A stretch of 64,000 nucleotides of DNA, from NCBI GenBank assembly GCA_009746045.1, contig RPFO01001063.1, forward strand, positions 62,001-126,000. Direction: 5' to 3'. This document shows positions 12,301 through 21,429 of this stretch, piece by piece. A program made the position numbers and the translations under genes. The DNA is from Mesostigma viride (Eukaryota > Streptophyta > Mesostigmatophyceae > Mesostigmatales > Mesostigmataceae). Every line of letters starts with the position of its first letter. Position 1 is the first letter of the stretch. The notes under the pieces were generated by a model. That model had not been told where the DNA came from, searched no databases, and saw only the letters and a program-made list of their open reading frames with translations.

Positions 12301-12547
12301 TGGCTTGGCTTGGCTTGGCTTGGCTTGGCTTGGCTTGGCTTGGCTTGGCTTGGCTTGGCTTGGCTTGGCTTGGCTTGGCTTGGCTTGGCTTGGCTTGGCT
12401 TGGCTTGGCTTGGCTTGGCTTGGCTTGGCTTGGCTTGGCTTGGCTTGGCTTGGCTTGGCTTGGCTTGGCTTTGCTTGGCTTGGCTTTGCTTTGCTTTGCT
12501 TTGCTTTGCTTTGCTCAGCTTTGCTTTGCTCAGCTTAGCTCAGCTCG
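9381..12547 (+). repeat. 3.1 kb pentanucleotide array, TTTGC then TTGGC
   Basis: From 9381 to 9890 the unit is TTTGC (about 100 copies). At 9891 it switches in one step to TTGGC, which runs without visible interruption to 12470 (516 copies). The final ~75 bases mix TTTGC, TTGGC and CAGCT units. All three plus-strand frames are open for over 1000 codons because the unit has no stop, which gives artificial Leu/Ala/Cys/Phe or Gly/Leu/Ala/Trp proteins. It lies between the two convergent Harbinger genes. Confidence 0.97.
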
Positions 12548-12636
12548 TGTCATGTCATGTCATGTCATGTCATGTCATGTCATGTCATGTCATGTCATGT
12601 CATGTCATGTCATGTCATGTCATTTCATTTCATTAA
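12548..12636 (+). repeat. CATGT pentanucleotide array
   Basis: About 14 copies of CATGT followed by a few CATTT units directly follow the TTGGC array. Confidence 0.9.
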
Positions 12637-12849
12637 TTTCATTGCAGTGTTGGTTCCATACCATCGCTCACTAATCCAAGTGAGACAACAATTCCTTTCA
12701 AGGTTAAGGTCAAGTTGAAGGAAAAACTGCACACCATCGCAATTTTTTACACCCTAAACCCAAGCCCTAAACCCATGTGATGGTAGCCAACTCATGGCCA
12801 ATGAATGCTAGCTTAACTGACATCGCCGACCTCGTGCTACCTGAGTGCA

Positions 12850-13325
12850 TTAGAGTGACTCATGCGTCTCCAAGAGCTTCTTGCGTGCCACCATAGAGAT
12901 GTCGGGCTCAGTCGACCACTTCTCTAGTGTGTCATTTAAGATCTTAATTTTAATTTTCTTAGCTTCTGCTGCGGACTTTGCCGTCGTCTCCAAATCTGCC
13001 GCATCAGCTTTGCCTGCTCCCGTGCAAGCATTTTCTACTTTGCTGCGAAATATGACCCTGCAGCATCTTTGCCACCACCCGTAGCAGGTGTGTCCTCAAC
13101 CTTGACCGGGTTGCTTGACGTTCCAACTGCACTCTCCGGGTTGATCAACTTCTTATACCCCTTAGTGGACTTTTTTGCTGTTTGATGAGTGCGTCAAGCG
13201 TACGTTTAGGCATGCACAAGCACATGCACATGCACAAGCACAAGCACAAGCACAAGCACAAGCACAAGCACAAGCACAAGCACAAGCACAAGCACACGCA
13301 CACGCACACGCACACGCACACGCAC

Positions 13326-13357
<32 letters not shown>

Positions 13358-14336
13358 GCACACGCACACGCACACGCACACGCACACGCACTCGCACTCG
13401 CACTCGCACTCGCACACGCACACGCACACGCACACGCACACGCACACGCACACGCACACGCACACGCACAAGCACAAGCACAAGCACAAGCACAAGCACA
13501 CGCACACACACACGCACAAGCACAAGCACAAGCACAAGCACAAGCGCAAGCACAAGCACACGCACAAGCACAAGCACAAGCACAAGCACAAGCACAAGCA
13601 CAAGCACAAGCACAAGCACAAGCACAAGCACAAGCACAAGCACAAGCACAAGCAAGCATAAGAAGTTAGGTTACCTCCTTAGTCTAGCTGCTGAAAGTCG
13701 GTAATGGTCTGACGTTAGGCTGTCAGTGTAGAGAAAAAATCCGAGAGAACCCTTACGCGCTGGCTTGGTCGAGCCGCAGACGCCTCCGACGCCATCCTCA
13801 AACGCCACGTCCTCGCCGACGAGGCGCAGAACGGCTTCCAACATATTTGACCATGTAGAGCCAGAAATACAGAAGTCCGTTGTTGTCCACGTATTCGGCC
13901 CTGTTCGGGTTGTTCTGCTCGCTCCTCTCGTAGTTCACCGCGGCGAGGCTGACCTCGGTCCGGATTTTGTTGAACTTTTCCTTTGTGTACTTGGCGGTTC
14001 TGCCTGCCGTGTGCTGTGGCTTAGATGGATCGATGGGCAGCTTCACGCCCGGTTCAGAAAACTGCTCGGCAGTGGGTTGGAAGTCGTGGTCGCAGAAGAG
14101 GGTTGCGCCAGCGCGTCACAAAATTGGGCCCTTTGATCCTTGTCATCGAGAGTCTGCCTGTCGCCCCCCCCAGCAAAGTGGGACCACTGTGGTCGGATGC
14201 TTTCATCTGCAATGCAATGGGCCATACGCCCAGTGTGATCCATAGTCCACCTCGGTAGTCTGGTATGTTTCTGTCCGCAACTACAACTTGTAGCGGCAGG
14301 CAAAAGTGGGCCATCTGCCCCTTCTTGTTCCGCCAT
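12850..14336 (-). pseudogene. Harbinger second ORF (Myb/SANT-like accessory protein), broken
   Basis: Reading the minus strand from the ATG at 14336: MAEQEGADGPLLPAATS, WTMDHTGRMAHCIADES, then KYTKEKFNKIRTEVSLAAVN, EAVLRLVGEDVAFEDGVGG and STKPAR. At 13752 a possible donor (GTAAGG) follows. The last part resumes near 13170 ([14 protein letters not shown]) and ends ILNDTLEKWSTEPDISMVAR ... LETHESL with TAA at 12850. At least three frame breaks are visible: two extra bases near 14107 compared with 7470, one extra base near 13852, and one near 13050. Harbinger elements usually encode a Myb/SANT-like partner that brings the transposase to the ends. The Trp/Arg-rich N-terminal region would fit that role, but the assignment is by context. 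A 446-bp hexanucleotide array lies in its putative intron. Confidence 0.55.
13211..13656 (+). repeat. Hexanucleotide array ACAAGC/ACACGC
   Basis: About 74 units of ACAAGC, ACACGC and ACTCGC variants in blocks. It opens frames on both strands that are compositional. It sits inside the putative intron of the Harbinger second gene. Confidence 0.95.
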
Positions 14337-14573
14337 GGTCGAGACTTTTTTCTTGGTCCGCCGTGGGGTTCCTTTGTTTCACCTCAGTTCATGCCTGGTC
14401 GGGTGCCTTCATGCCAGGCTGGTCGGGTGCCATCTAGCGAACTGACACGTGTATGTTTCTTGGCGGGAGAAATATCTTTGTCCTTTAAGGTCAATGTTCG
14501 TATAGACCGGCCAAACCCTTCGGGCCAGCCAAGTCTTAATAAAACGGCCGGCCAAGGTTTTAATAAAAATCCG

Positions 14574-14586
14574 TATAAACCGGGCC
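14574..14586 (-). repeat. Right terminal inverted repeat of the Harbinger element
   Basis: TATAAACCGGGCC followed by TTAA is the inverse of GGCCCGGTTTATA at 7002-7014. Confidence 0.7.
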
Positions 14587-14890
14587 TTAAGTATCTCAGC
14601 AAACGGACAAACTCAAACCTGCACATCAACGACTGCTTCTAGTTTTGGCATTGACATGCTCTAACGAATACAATACTAACTGCTATACTCGTAGTACTAT
14701 AGGTACAGTACTAACGAATATGGCCTACACATAATTAACTCCCTTGGGATCCAACTGAACATGATCAAGTGGCACTTTTCGTTTTTCACAATACGTCGGC
14801 GTGTTTAACTTTTTTCCTGTTTAACTGATAAACGTTTATCTGTTTGGCTGTTAAACACGCTTTGTCTTGAACATCCCACACTCAACGGAC

Positions 14891-14931
14891 TCCCACAGGC
14901 CCGGCCTGCACATCAACCGGTGCTCCGTCTA
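14891..14931 (+). repeat. Copy of the 3' splice junction of CW exon 2
   Basis: CCCACAG followed by GCCCGGCCTGCACATCAACC and GGTGCTCCGTCTAG duplicates the true acceptor and exon start at 14991-15031, exactly 100 bases upstream. If used, it would splice in phase but meet TAG after 11 codons, so it is a decoy or poison acceptor. Confidence 0.8.
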
Positions 14932-14998
14932 GTCCTGCACTGACTGTGACATTCCTTCCCCACCCCCCACCCCCACCCCCCCAACCTTGCCCCCACAG

Positions 14999-15134
14999 CC
15001 CCGGGCTGCACATCAACCAGTGCTCCGTCTCCGAAGACGACTTCAACGAGGCGGTGCGCGAATGGTTCCACCTGCCGCAGGCCGGCCGCAGCGCTGCAGA
15101 TGAGGTCGTCCCCGTGCCAGGTGTCGCGCTGCCG
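14999..15134 (+). CDS. CW-type zinc-finger protein, next exon
   Basis: It follows the acceptor CCCCACAG and continues the exon ending at 3846 in phase. It encodes LPGLHINQCSVSEDDFNEAV, which supplies the fourth zinc-binding Cys of the CW domain, and then an acidic segment and WFHLPQ. The 3' end is uncertain. GTAGCG at 15135 is a phase-0 donor that would match the next acceptor, but GTGTCG at 15121 or read-through are alternatives. Confidence 0.6.
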
Positions 15135-15254
15135 GTAGCGCATGGGGATGGTGCGGCTGCCAGCACCCTCAAGGGGAGAGGCAGCAAGGCCCCGACGGGG
15201 GCGGGTGGCAGCACGCTGCCGTGTCCTGCCTCCCTCCTCCCCCCTCCCTCTCAG

Positions 15255-15557
15255 GGTTGGAAGCGCAAGGGGCCGGGTGCAGCGGGCAGCAGCACACAAT
15301 CACGAGACGCGAAAGACGCCAGAAGCAGAAGCAGTGGCGCTTCAGCCGCAGCCGCAGCCATGCATGCCCCCACGGCTCGCACCGCGCAAGCCAAGCCCCA
15401 GGGATCCATACGTAGCTCTGCGCACGCTGATCCCACGGCTGGTGGGACGCAAGCTGATGCCGACGCACGCACGGCTCGCAGAGCGCACCCGCTCTCCTTC
15501 CCTCCGCTGCGCCCGCCGCATTCGACCACGGCCTGCGTCATCGACTTAACGCAATGA
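15255..15557 (+). CDS. Lys/Arg and Ala-rich exon, paralogous to 23474
   Basis: It follows a pyrimidine tract and TCTCAG. It encodes GWKRKGPGAAGSSTQ and an Ala/Ser-rich continuation, and the frame ends with TGA at 15555. The first half is clearly related to the exon at 23474 (GRKRKGADAAGSSTQ), which also follows a CCCCTCTCAG acceptor. It is probably a disordered nuclear-protein exon, perhaps of the CW gene; an internal donor (for example CGTAGC near 15411) may end it earlier. Confidence 0.4.
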   Translation, partial: GWKRKGPGAAGSSTQSRDAKDARSRSSGASAAAAAMHAPTARTAQAKPQGSIRSSAHADPTAGGTQADADARTARRAHPLSFPPLRPPHSTTACVIDLTQ

Positions 15558-15586
15558 TGCAATATGAAGCCGTCAAGCCGATGTTG

Positions 15587-15745
15587 CCCCAGTCTACGGC
15601 TTCGCAAGGCAGCCCCTGTAAAGAAGGGGGGCTGGATTAGGAAAACGTTGGTCATGCTAGTAGTTTCGGCAAAGCATGGTCTTTCCCTACGGCTTTGCAA
15701 GGCAACCCACCAACGGGGTGGATTAGGAAAATGTTGGCTCCGCTC
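15587..15745 (+). repeat. Two units of the CTACGGCTTCGCAAGGCAAC repeat
   Basis: Units at about 15590 and 15685 share TACGGCTTYGCAAGGCA followed by GGATTAGGAAAA. They match the 65-bp minisatellite at 4081. A further copy of the core lies at 16432. Confidence 0.7.
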
Positions 15746-15785
15746 GATCGTGCGGTCGGCAGAGATCCAGCAATTGGGGAGTGTG

Positions 15786-16400
<615 letters not shown>

Positions 16401-17383
16401 GTGAGTTGGCACCCTAATGTCCTGGTGTGGGCTACGGCTTCGCAAGGCAACCCTTTGTATGAGATGGTTAGTTAGTTAATTACTTAGGATGATGATGGTT
16501 TGAGATGGTTAGTTTGGATTAAAATTGTGTTTGAACTTCAAACAGAGCGGAGACGTGTCGAAGGTGGACGGCAAGGTTGGTTGGGTTAGCTGTGGTGGTG
16601 GAATCTGGAAAGTGGTTGCGGATAGAAGTCTTAGCTGGGTGTGTAATATCATAATATTAAAACATGTATGGCAATGACGGCAATAATTAATTGATAATGG
16701 CTATTGGAAACTCGGTTAAGACGTTATGGTAATGGGGCTTTGCATAACAGCAAGCGACTAGTCGCTTATTGTTGCTTACTGATAGAGAACGTGTTTGCCA
16801 AATCGCTCTATCCCATCAACACAAGCGATAGGGCATATTATAGACTGTTTGCCAGATTACTATACCCCATCAACACTTGCGATGGGGCATGGAAGCCGAA
16901 TGGTTGATGTGGATGCATGGATGGCAGGTCCCAAGAATTCAGTTTTCGCTTTTCTCACGGGGAAGGAGGGGGACTGTTAGGCAACGTGCATGTTTGTGTG
17001 TCCGTGAGGGGGGAGTGAAGGGGAACAAGGTACGGATGGCCAGGTTCGCGAGTGGTTACTTGTCTAGCTGAGAGAGGGGAGCAGGGTACGGATGGTCAGA
17101 TGTGTCAGTGGTTACTGGCAGATGTTCAATCAATGCCCCGACCCTTTGCTCTTGTGGGTCTTTTGCATTGATTCTCTTTTCACGTGTGCACAGGCCCATG
17201 TGGGGGCATGTGGGCCAGAAGAGCTTGTAATTATCCAAGTGGCTATTTGGTTCAAGCCCCAGGTCTTCATTGTCTTGTTGTATTACTTCTGTCGAACCCA
17301 TAACTCCCCCCCCAATCCCCTGTACTTGCTTGTTGCTCACCCGATACCGGTGCATGCCTGCCTGCCCATCCTTATGCCTGCAG
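16401..17383. other. No recognised gene (intron-like)
   Basis: AT-richer sequence with one CTACGGCTTCGCAAGGCAAC motif at 16432 and a short imperfect repeat of CTATCCCATCAACAC near 16808 and 16862. No domain-bearing frame is visible. Confidence 0.5.
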
Positions 17384-17442
17384 GGCCTTATCACGCTGAT
17401 TACATGGGGAAGACCAGCCGGCCGGTGCTCGTGCGCGTGAAG
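17384..17442 (+). CDS. Candidate internal exon, 59 bp
   Basis: It lies between the acceptor CCTGCAG and the donor GTGCGT. The frame encodes PYHADYMGKTSRPVLVRVK without stops and with GC-rich codons. I do not recognise the domain. It may belong to the upstream CW gene, but phase continuity cannot be shown. Confidence 0.35.
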
Positions 17443-17516
17443 GTGCGTCATTTGGCTGCTGCCATGTCATGCCCGGGACAGGGTGGCATGGGGCAGTGGG
17501 GCAGTGGGGCTGTGGG

Positions 17517-17940
17517 GCAGGGGGCAGGGGGCAGGGGGCAGGGGGCAGGGGGCAGGGGGCAGGGGGCAGGGGGCAGGGGGCAGGGGGCAGGGGCAGGGGG
17601 CAGGGGGCAGGGGGCAGGGGGCAGGGGGCAGGGGGCAGGGGGCAGGGGGCAGGGGGCAGGGGGCAGGGGGCAGGGGGCAGGGGGCAGGGGGCAGGGGGCA
17701 GGGGGCAGGGGGCAGGGGGCAGGGGGCAGGGGGCAGGGGGCAGGGGGCAGGGGGCAGGGGGCAGGGGGCAGGGGGCAGGGGGCAGGGGCAGGGGCAGGGG
17801 GAAGGGGAAGGGGCAGGGGGCAGGGGGCAGGGGGCAGGGGGCAGGGGGCAGGGGGCAGGGGGCAGGGGGCAGGGGGCAGGGGGCAGGGGGCAGGGGGCAG
17901 GGGGCAGGGGGCAGGGGGCAGGGGGCAGGGGGCATGGGGC
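17517..17940 (+). repeat. GGGGGCA heptanucleotide array, G-quadruplex-prone
   Basis: About 60 tandem copies of GGGGGCA with a few shorter variants. Runs of five G every seven bases on the plus strand give very high quadruplex potential. Open frames on both strands are compositional. Confidence 0.95.
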
Positions 17941-18194
17941 ATGGGGCAGTGGGTAGTGGGCAGTGGGGCATGGGGCATGGGGCATGGGCTTGGGACAATA
18001 GAATGTACTAGGGGGGCTACGAGGGCTGTTGAATGGCATGGGGGATCGGAGCATGGGATAGCTGAGTGCCATCAGGCAGTGCGAATCAATAATGAACGGC
18101 TACGCGGTCTGCGGAACTAGAGAATGTGTGCCAACTCACTTTCTCCATTCGTTTTTTTGTCGCACATCGCCATCCTGTGGATAAAGATAAACAG

Positions 18195-18494
18195 TGTGCA
18201 GACTTACCCCTGAGGTAGCGCCACCTGTCGCTAGACCTGAGGTGTGCAGACTTACCCCTGAGGTAGTGCCACCTGTCGCTAGACCTGAGGTGTGCAGACT
18301 TACCCCTGAGGTAGCGCCACCTGTCGCTAGACCTGAGGTGTGCAGACTTACCCCTGAGGTAGCGCCGCCTGTCGCTAGACCTGAGGTGTGCAGACTTACC
18401 CCTGAGGTAGCGCCACCTGTCGCTAGACCTTAGGTGTGCAGACTTACCCCTGAGGTAGCGCCACCTGTCGCTAGACCTGAGGTGTGCAGACTTA
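18195..18494 (+). repeat. 48-bp tandem repeat, 6 copies
   Basis: Units start at 18195, 18243, 18291, 18339, 18387 and 18435, with a partial at 18483. Each begins TGTGCAGACTTACCCCTGAG. The TGTGCAG word resembles a 3' splice site, and the array precedes the candidate exon at 18620. Confidence 0.9.
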
Positions 18495-18619
18495 CTGTAT
18501 GACATATGTGTTTGTTTTGCTCTTGTCGAATACTGCCAAGTTATTTTGATTAAGAAACTGCTTGCAAACTTACAAATTGTCTCTTAGTTGTTTGTTCTGT
18601 TCTTGTCGTATAACGCCAG

Positions 18620-18671
18620 GATATACGCTCAAGAAGGACCCTGATCCCAACTTTGTTAACGAAGCAAGAGA
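18620..18671 (+). CDS. Candidate internal exon, 52 bp
   Basis: It lies between the acceptor AACGCCAG and the donor GTGAGT. One frame encodes YTLKKDPDPNFVNEAR. A diverged copy of the acceptor region (TTGTCGAATACTGCCAAG) lies about 85 bases upstream. No domain is recognised. Confidence 0.3.
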
Positions 18672-19930
18672 GTGAGTCTGTTTCTAGACCCTTCCATTCA
18701 TCCTGACAGTGTGAGGGTGTGGGCATAGAAGGTCATATTCACGGTCTTTCCTATCCGATTCTCATCCTGGTTAGAAAGGTCCTCCCCAAGGCTTTTTGTC
18801 ATGTCTTGCCCTTTTTCATCATATAGAATAAATAATATTTTCAGTCTCTGAACCTTGGCCTGAAAGGTCCTGCTCAAGATTCTTTGTTGCTCCCATCTCG
18901 GAACTTGATGCAAGGTTGTGTCAACCATGGCTTGGTCTAAGATGTCCCACTCAAGGTCCTTGGTTAAACTTACCTTGCTATACAAGTACTATATAATAAT
19001 AAAAAAAACTTTCGTAGGGGCCTTCCATGCTTGGCCTGAACCAAATTTTGGGGGGTGTACGACCGTTTTTGAAAGAAGTCTTTCTACCCTTGGACACCAT
19101 GTAACACCAATTTCAGATCTGGACCCTTCCACGCTTGGCACCAAATTCAGAATAGGTATCTTTCTAAGTTCGGATAAGTCCTTACTTTTGGTTCGTCTGG
19201 GCGATACCAATTTCGGCATGTCCCATCATCATCATGGGATGAAGTTTCGGGGCGTGGTGTTTTGAGTTTTCCCTGTGATGAGATTTCGGATTGTCCCAGT
19301 ACCTCGAAGAATGGGACACCGCGCCCTTGTTCATCCCATCATTGGCCCGCAGCTGAAAAATTGGGCTGCATCCACGGAAGAAATAGGTGCTACAAGGCAC
19401 GTAGGTCCGGACCAAATTCCACAGTACCGTGACCATTACAGCCGGTGATCATCGCAGTGACCCACGTGACCAATAAAGTTGGGTGCAGGTCATCAGGCGT
19501 GGAAGGCCCCTTATGTCGATGGCATACATTGGTTCAATGCTATTGAAAGACCAAAGTCGATGTTGTGTTGGTTGGCAAAGCCAATGTGTTGATATTGCAA
19601 ATGTATACAGTAATCATGGGTAGTTGGAATACTTAGTATCTTTGTTTCTATAGCACTTCAGGGACTGGTGATCAATATTTGTTTTACCCTTTAGCCAACC
19701 TAGGGGCAACATCTTATCCTCAAGGATAACCGAGGGGCAACATTTTATCTCAACCTCTTGTTTACTGCTCCCAAAAAAGCTATGTTTGCACCAGGGTACC
19801 GCTTTTAGTAGTGGAGCTAGGCTTGGGGACGTCCATTTCCCCCTTGCTATTTTTTTCTCACTCTGACTCGGCACCCCGCCTCATCCCTATCCCTCGCTCC
19901 CTCGTTCCCATTGGTACGCTCGCTACTATC
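18672..19930. other. No recognised gene
   Basis: Contains loosely repeated words such as AAGGTCC and CCATGCTTGGCC but no supported gene. Confidence 0.5.
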
Positions 19931-20384
19931 GTTATTCATGTCGCTATTCATGTTGCTATTCATGTCGCTATTCATGTCGCTACTCATGTAATTATTCATG
20001 TTGCTATTCATGTCGTTATTCATGTCGCTGTTCATGTCGCTATTCATGTCGCTATTCATGTCGCTATTCATGTCGCTATTCATGTCGCTATTCATGTCGC
20101 TATTCATGTCGCTATTCATGTCGCTATTCATGTCGCTATTCATGTCGCTGTTCATGTCGCTATTCATGTCGCTATTCATGTCGCTATTCATGTCGCTATT
20201 CATGTCGCTATTCATGTCGCTATTCATGTCGCTATTCGTGTCGCTATTCGTGTCGCTATTCATGTCGCTATTCATGTCGTTATTCATGTCGCTATTCATG
20301 TCGCTATTCATGTCGCTATTCATGTCGCTATTCATGTCGCTATTTATGTCGTTATTCATGTCGCTATTCATGTCGCTATTCATG
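19931..20384 (+). repeat. 12-bp tandem repeat, about 38 copies
   Basis: The unit is GCTATTCATGTC with few variants. Because 12 is a multiple of three, open frames arise on both strands (Met-Ser-Leu-Phe, His-Val-Ala-Ile and Met-Asn-Ser-Asp repeats); none has other support. Confidence 0.93.
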
Positions 20385-21429
20385 CAAGTGTCAATTTCCA
20401 CGTATGATACTGCTGCTACTTCGGCCATAATCACTTTACATTATGCATAGTAACCGGTTTAATTTTCTCGAACCAGAATAACGCGGCTAGTGTCTGTCAA
20501 GTCTCTAGATGTTGGAAACCTCTCCCACTAGTACCTAGTCATGGCGATATCCTTGCCCATAAAGCCATGCCTTTTGCTATGGCCATAGATAGATGGGCAC
20601 TTGGCGACCATGCACCCCTCACGTGGTTGGATTTAATCTCATACTACCTCCGGGCCATTAAAATATCTACGAGGGTGGGCCATTAAAATATCTACATATT
20701 GGACACTGTGTATGAGGCACTACCACGGTAATTTATATGGGAATTTTTCAAAGCCCTTCCATGTCCCCATACCTAGAGAAGTATAGCAAAGACCTATGAA
20801 AAAAAATCTGGGTTTGGACTCTGAAGTTAGAGGCACCACAAAAAGACACCTAGGGGGGTCACCTGGCCCTTGGCTAATTTTGGCACACATGCCCGCGTTA
20901 AATTAGTGCAAATGAGAGATAGGAACCACGTATGGGATTTGACATCACATCCATGCTGGTGGCACACTTGGGTATGAGCCCACCAATTTGGGGCCCAATC
21001 GCAAAGCGTTTGGGCACATAAAACTGCCATGGTGCACATGGGTATTTTTCAGGGACATTTCAGTTACATTTTTTATTCACACTTTCAGTTACATGCAGGC
21101 TTATAACTTCTTTAAATGAACAGGTCTTTGAGAGCCCTCTTATTGCAGCATCCCCAGACTTGTGTACAAGAGAGTGGCACCTCTAAAGCCACAGTTAGGG
21201 ACCATTAACCCATGACTGGCGTAAATAATGCCTACAAAATCATCACAAAAAAGGACCTTCCCATGCCCTACAAACTTGAAAATCTGTGCAATACATTCCT
21301 TAAATGGCAATGGGAGAGGCTGCCACACTCAAAATTGGTGTAATACAATGTAGAGAGTCTAAATCCCAGCACCCAGCATGTGGGCCTGCAGTTTACTAGG
21401 AGAGAGGATGCACGCATGGGCATGCCCAT
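20385..21429. other. No recognised gene
   Basis: AT-rich sequence. The short phrase GGGCCATTAAAATATCTAC is repeated at about 20653 and 20678. Nothing else is supported. Confidence 0.5.

Larger units (their letters stand above)
6999..14589. mobile_element. PIF/Harbinger-type DNA transposon with long inverted ends
   Basis: The left end starts TAA|GGCCCGGTTTATA at 6999 and the right end finishes TATAAACCGGGCC|TTA at 14589. The terminal ~545 bases (7002-7548 against 14043-14586, inverted) match. Inside are a two-exon transposase (7840-9202, +), a damaged second gene (14336-12850, -) and, between these convergent genes, the huge TTTGC/TTGGC array. Transposase plus a second DNA-binding-type protein in opposite orientation is the classical PIF/Harbinger layout. 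Flanks read CTAA and TTAA, compatible with the 3-bp TWA target of this superfamily but not decisive. The partial left end at 6151 suggests the original border may be there, with 7002-7548 being an inverted copy of the right end. Confidence 0.65.
3847..14998 (+). other. 11.15 kb intron splitting the CW domain
   Basis: The donor is GTGAGT at 3847 and the acceptor is CCCCACAG ending at 14998, after a C-rich tract. Removing it joins two exons in phase and completes a CW zinc finger, which is strong evidence for the splice. The intron contains minisatellites, a Harbinger element, a 3.1 kb pentanucleotide array and a copy of its own 3' splice junction at 14891. Confidence 0.65.

Noticed and set aside
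9325-12674. Three overlapping open frames of more than 1000 codons
   Set aside because: They are the three frames of a stop-free pentanucleotide repeat. There is no unique sequence, domain or codon bias.
12745-12776. Interstitial telomere-like CCCTAAACCC words
   Set aside because: Only two imperfect copies of the plant-type telomere unit; too short to call a telomere relic.
13145-13669. Open frames of His/Lys, Ala/Gln, Cys/Leu and Val/Leu repeats
   Set aside because: All come from the ACAAGC/ACACGC array on both strands.
17372-18120. Long Gly/Gln/Arg and Pro/Cys/Leu frames
   Set aside because: Products of the GGGGGCA array; only the short stretch at 17384-17442 has exon-like borders.
19811-20450. 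Met-Ser-Leu-Phe, His-Val-Ala-Ile and Met-Asn-Ser-Asp proteins
   Set aside because: A 12-bp repeat read in different frames and strands; no support outside the array.
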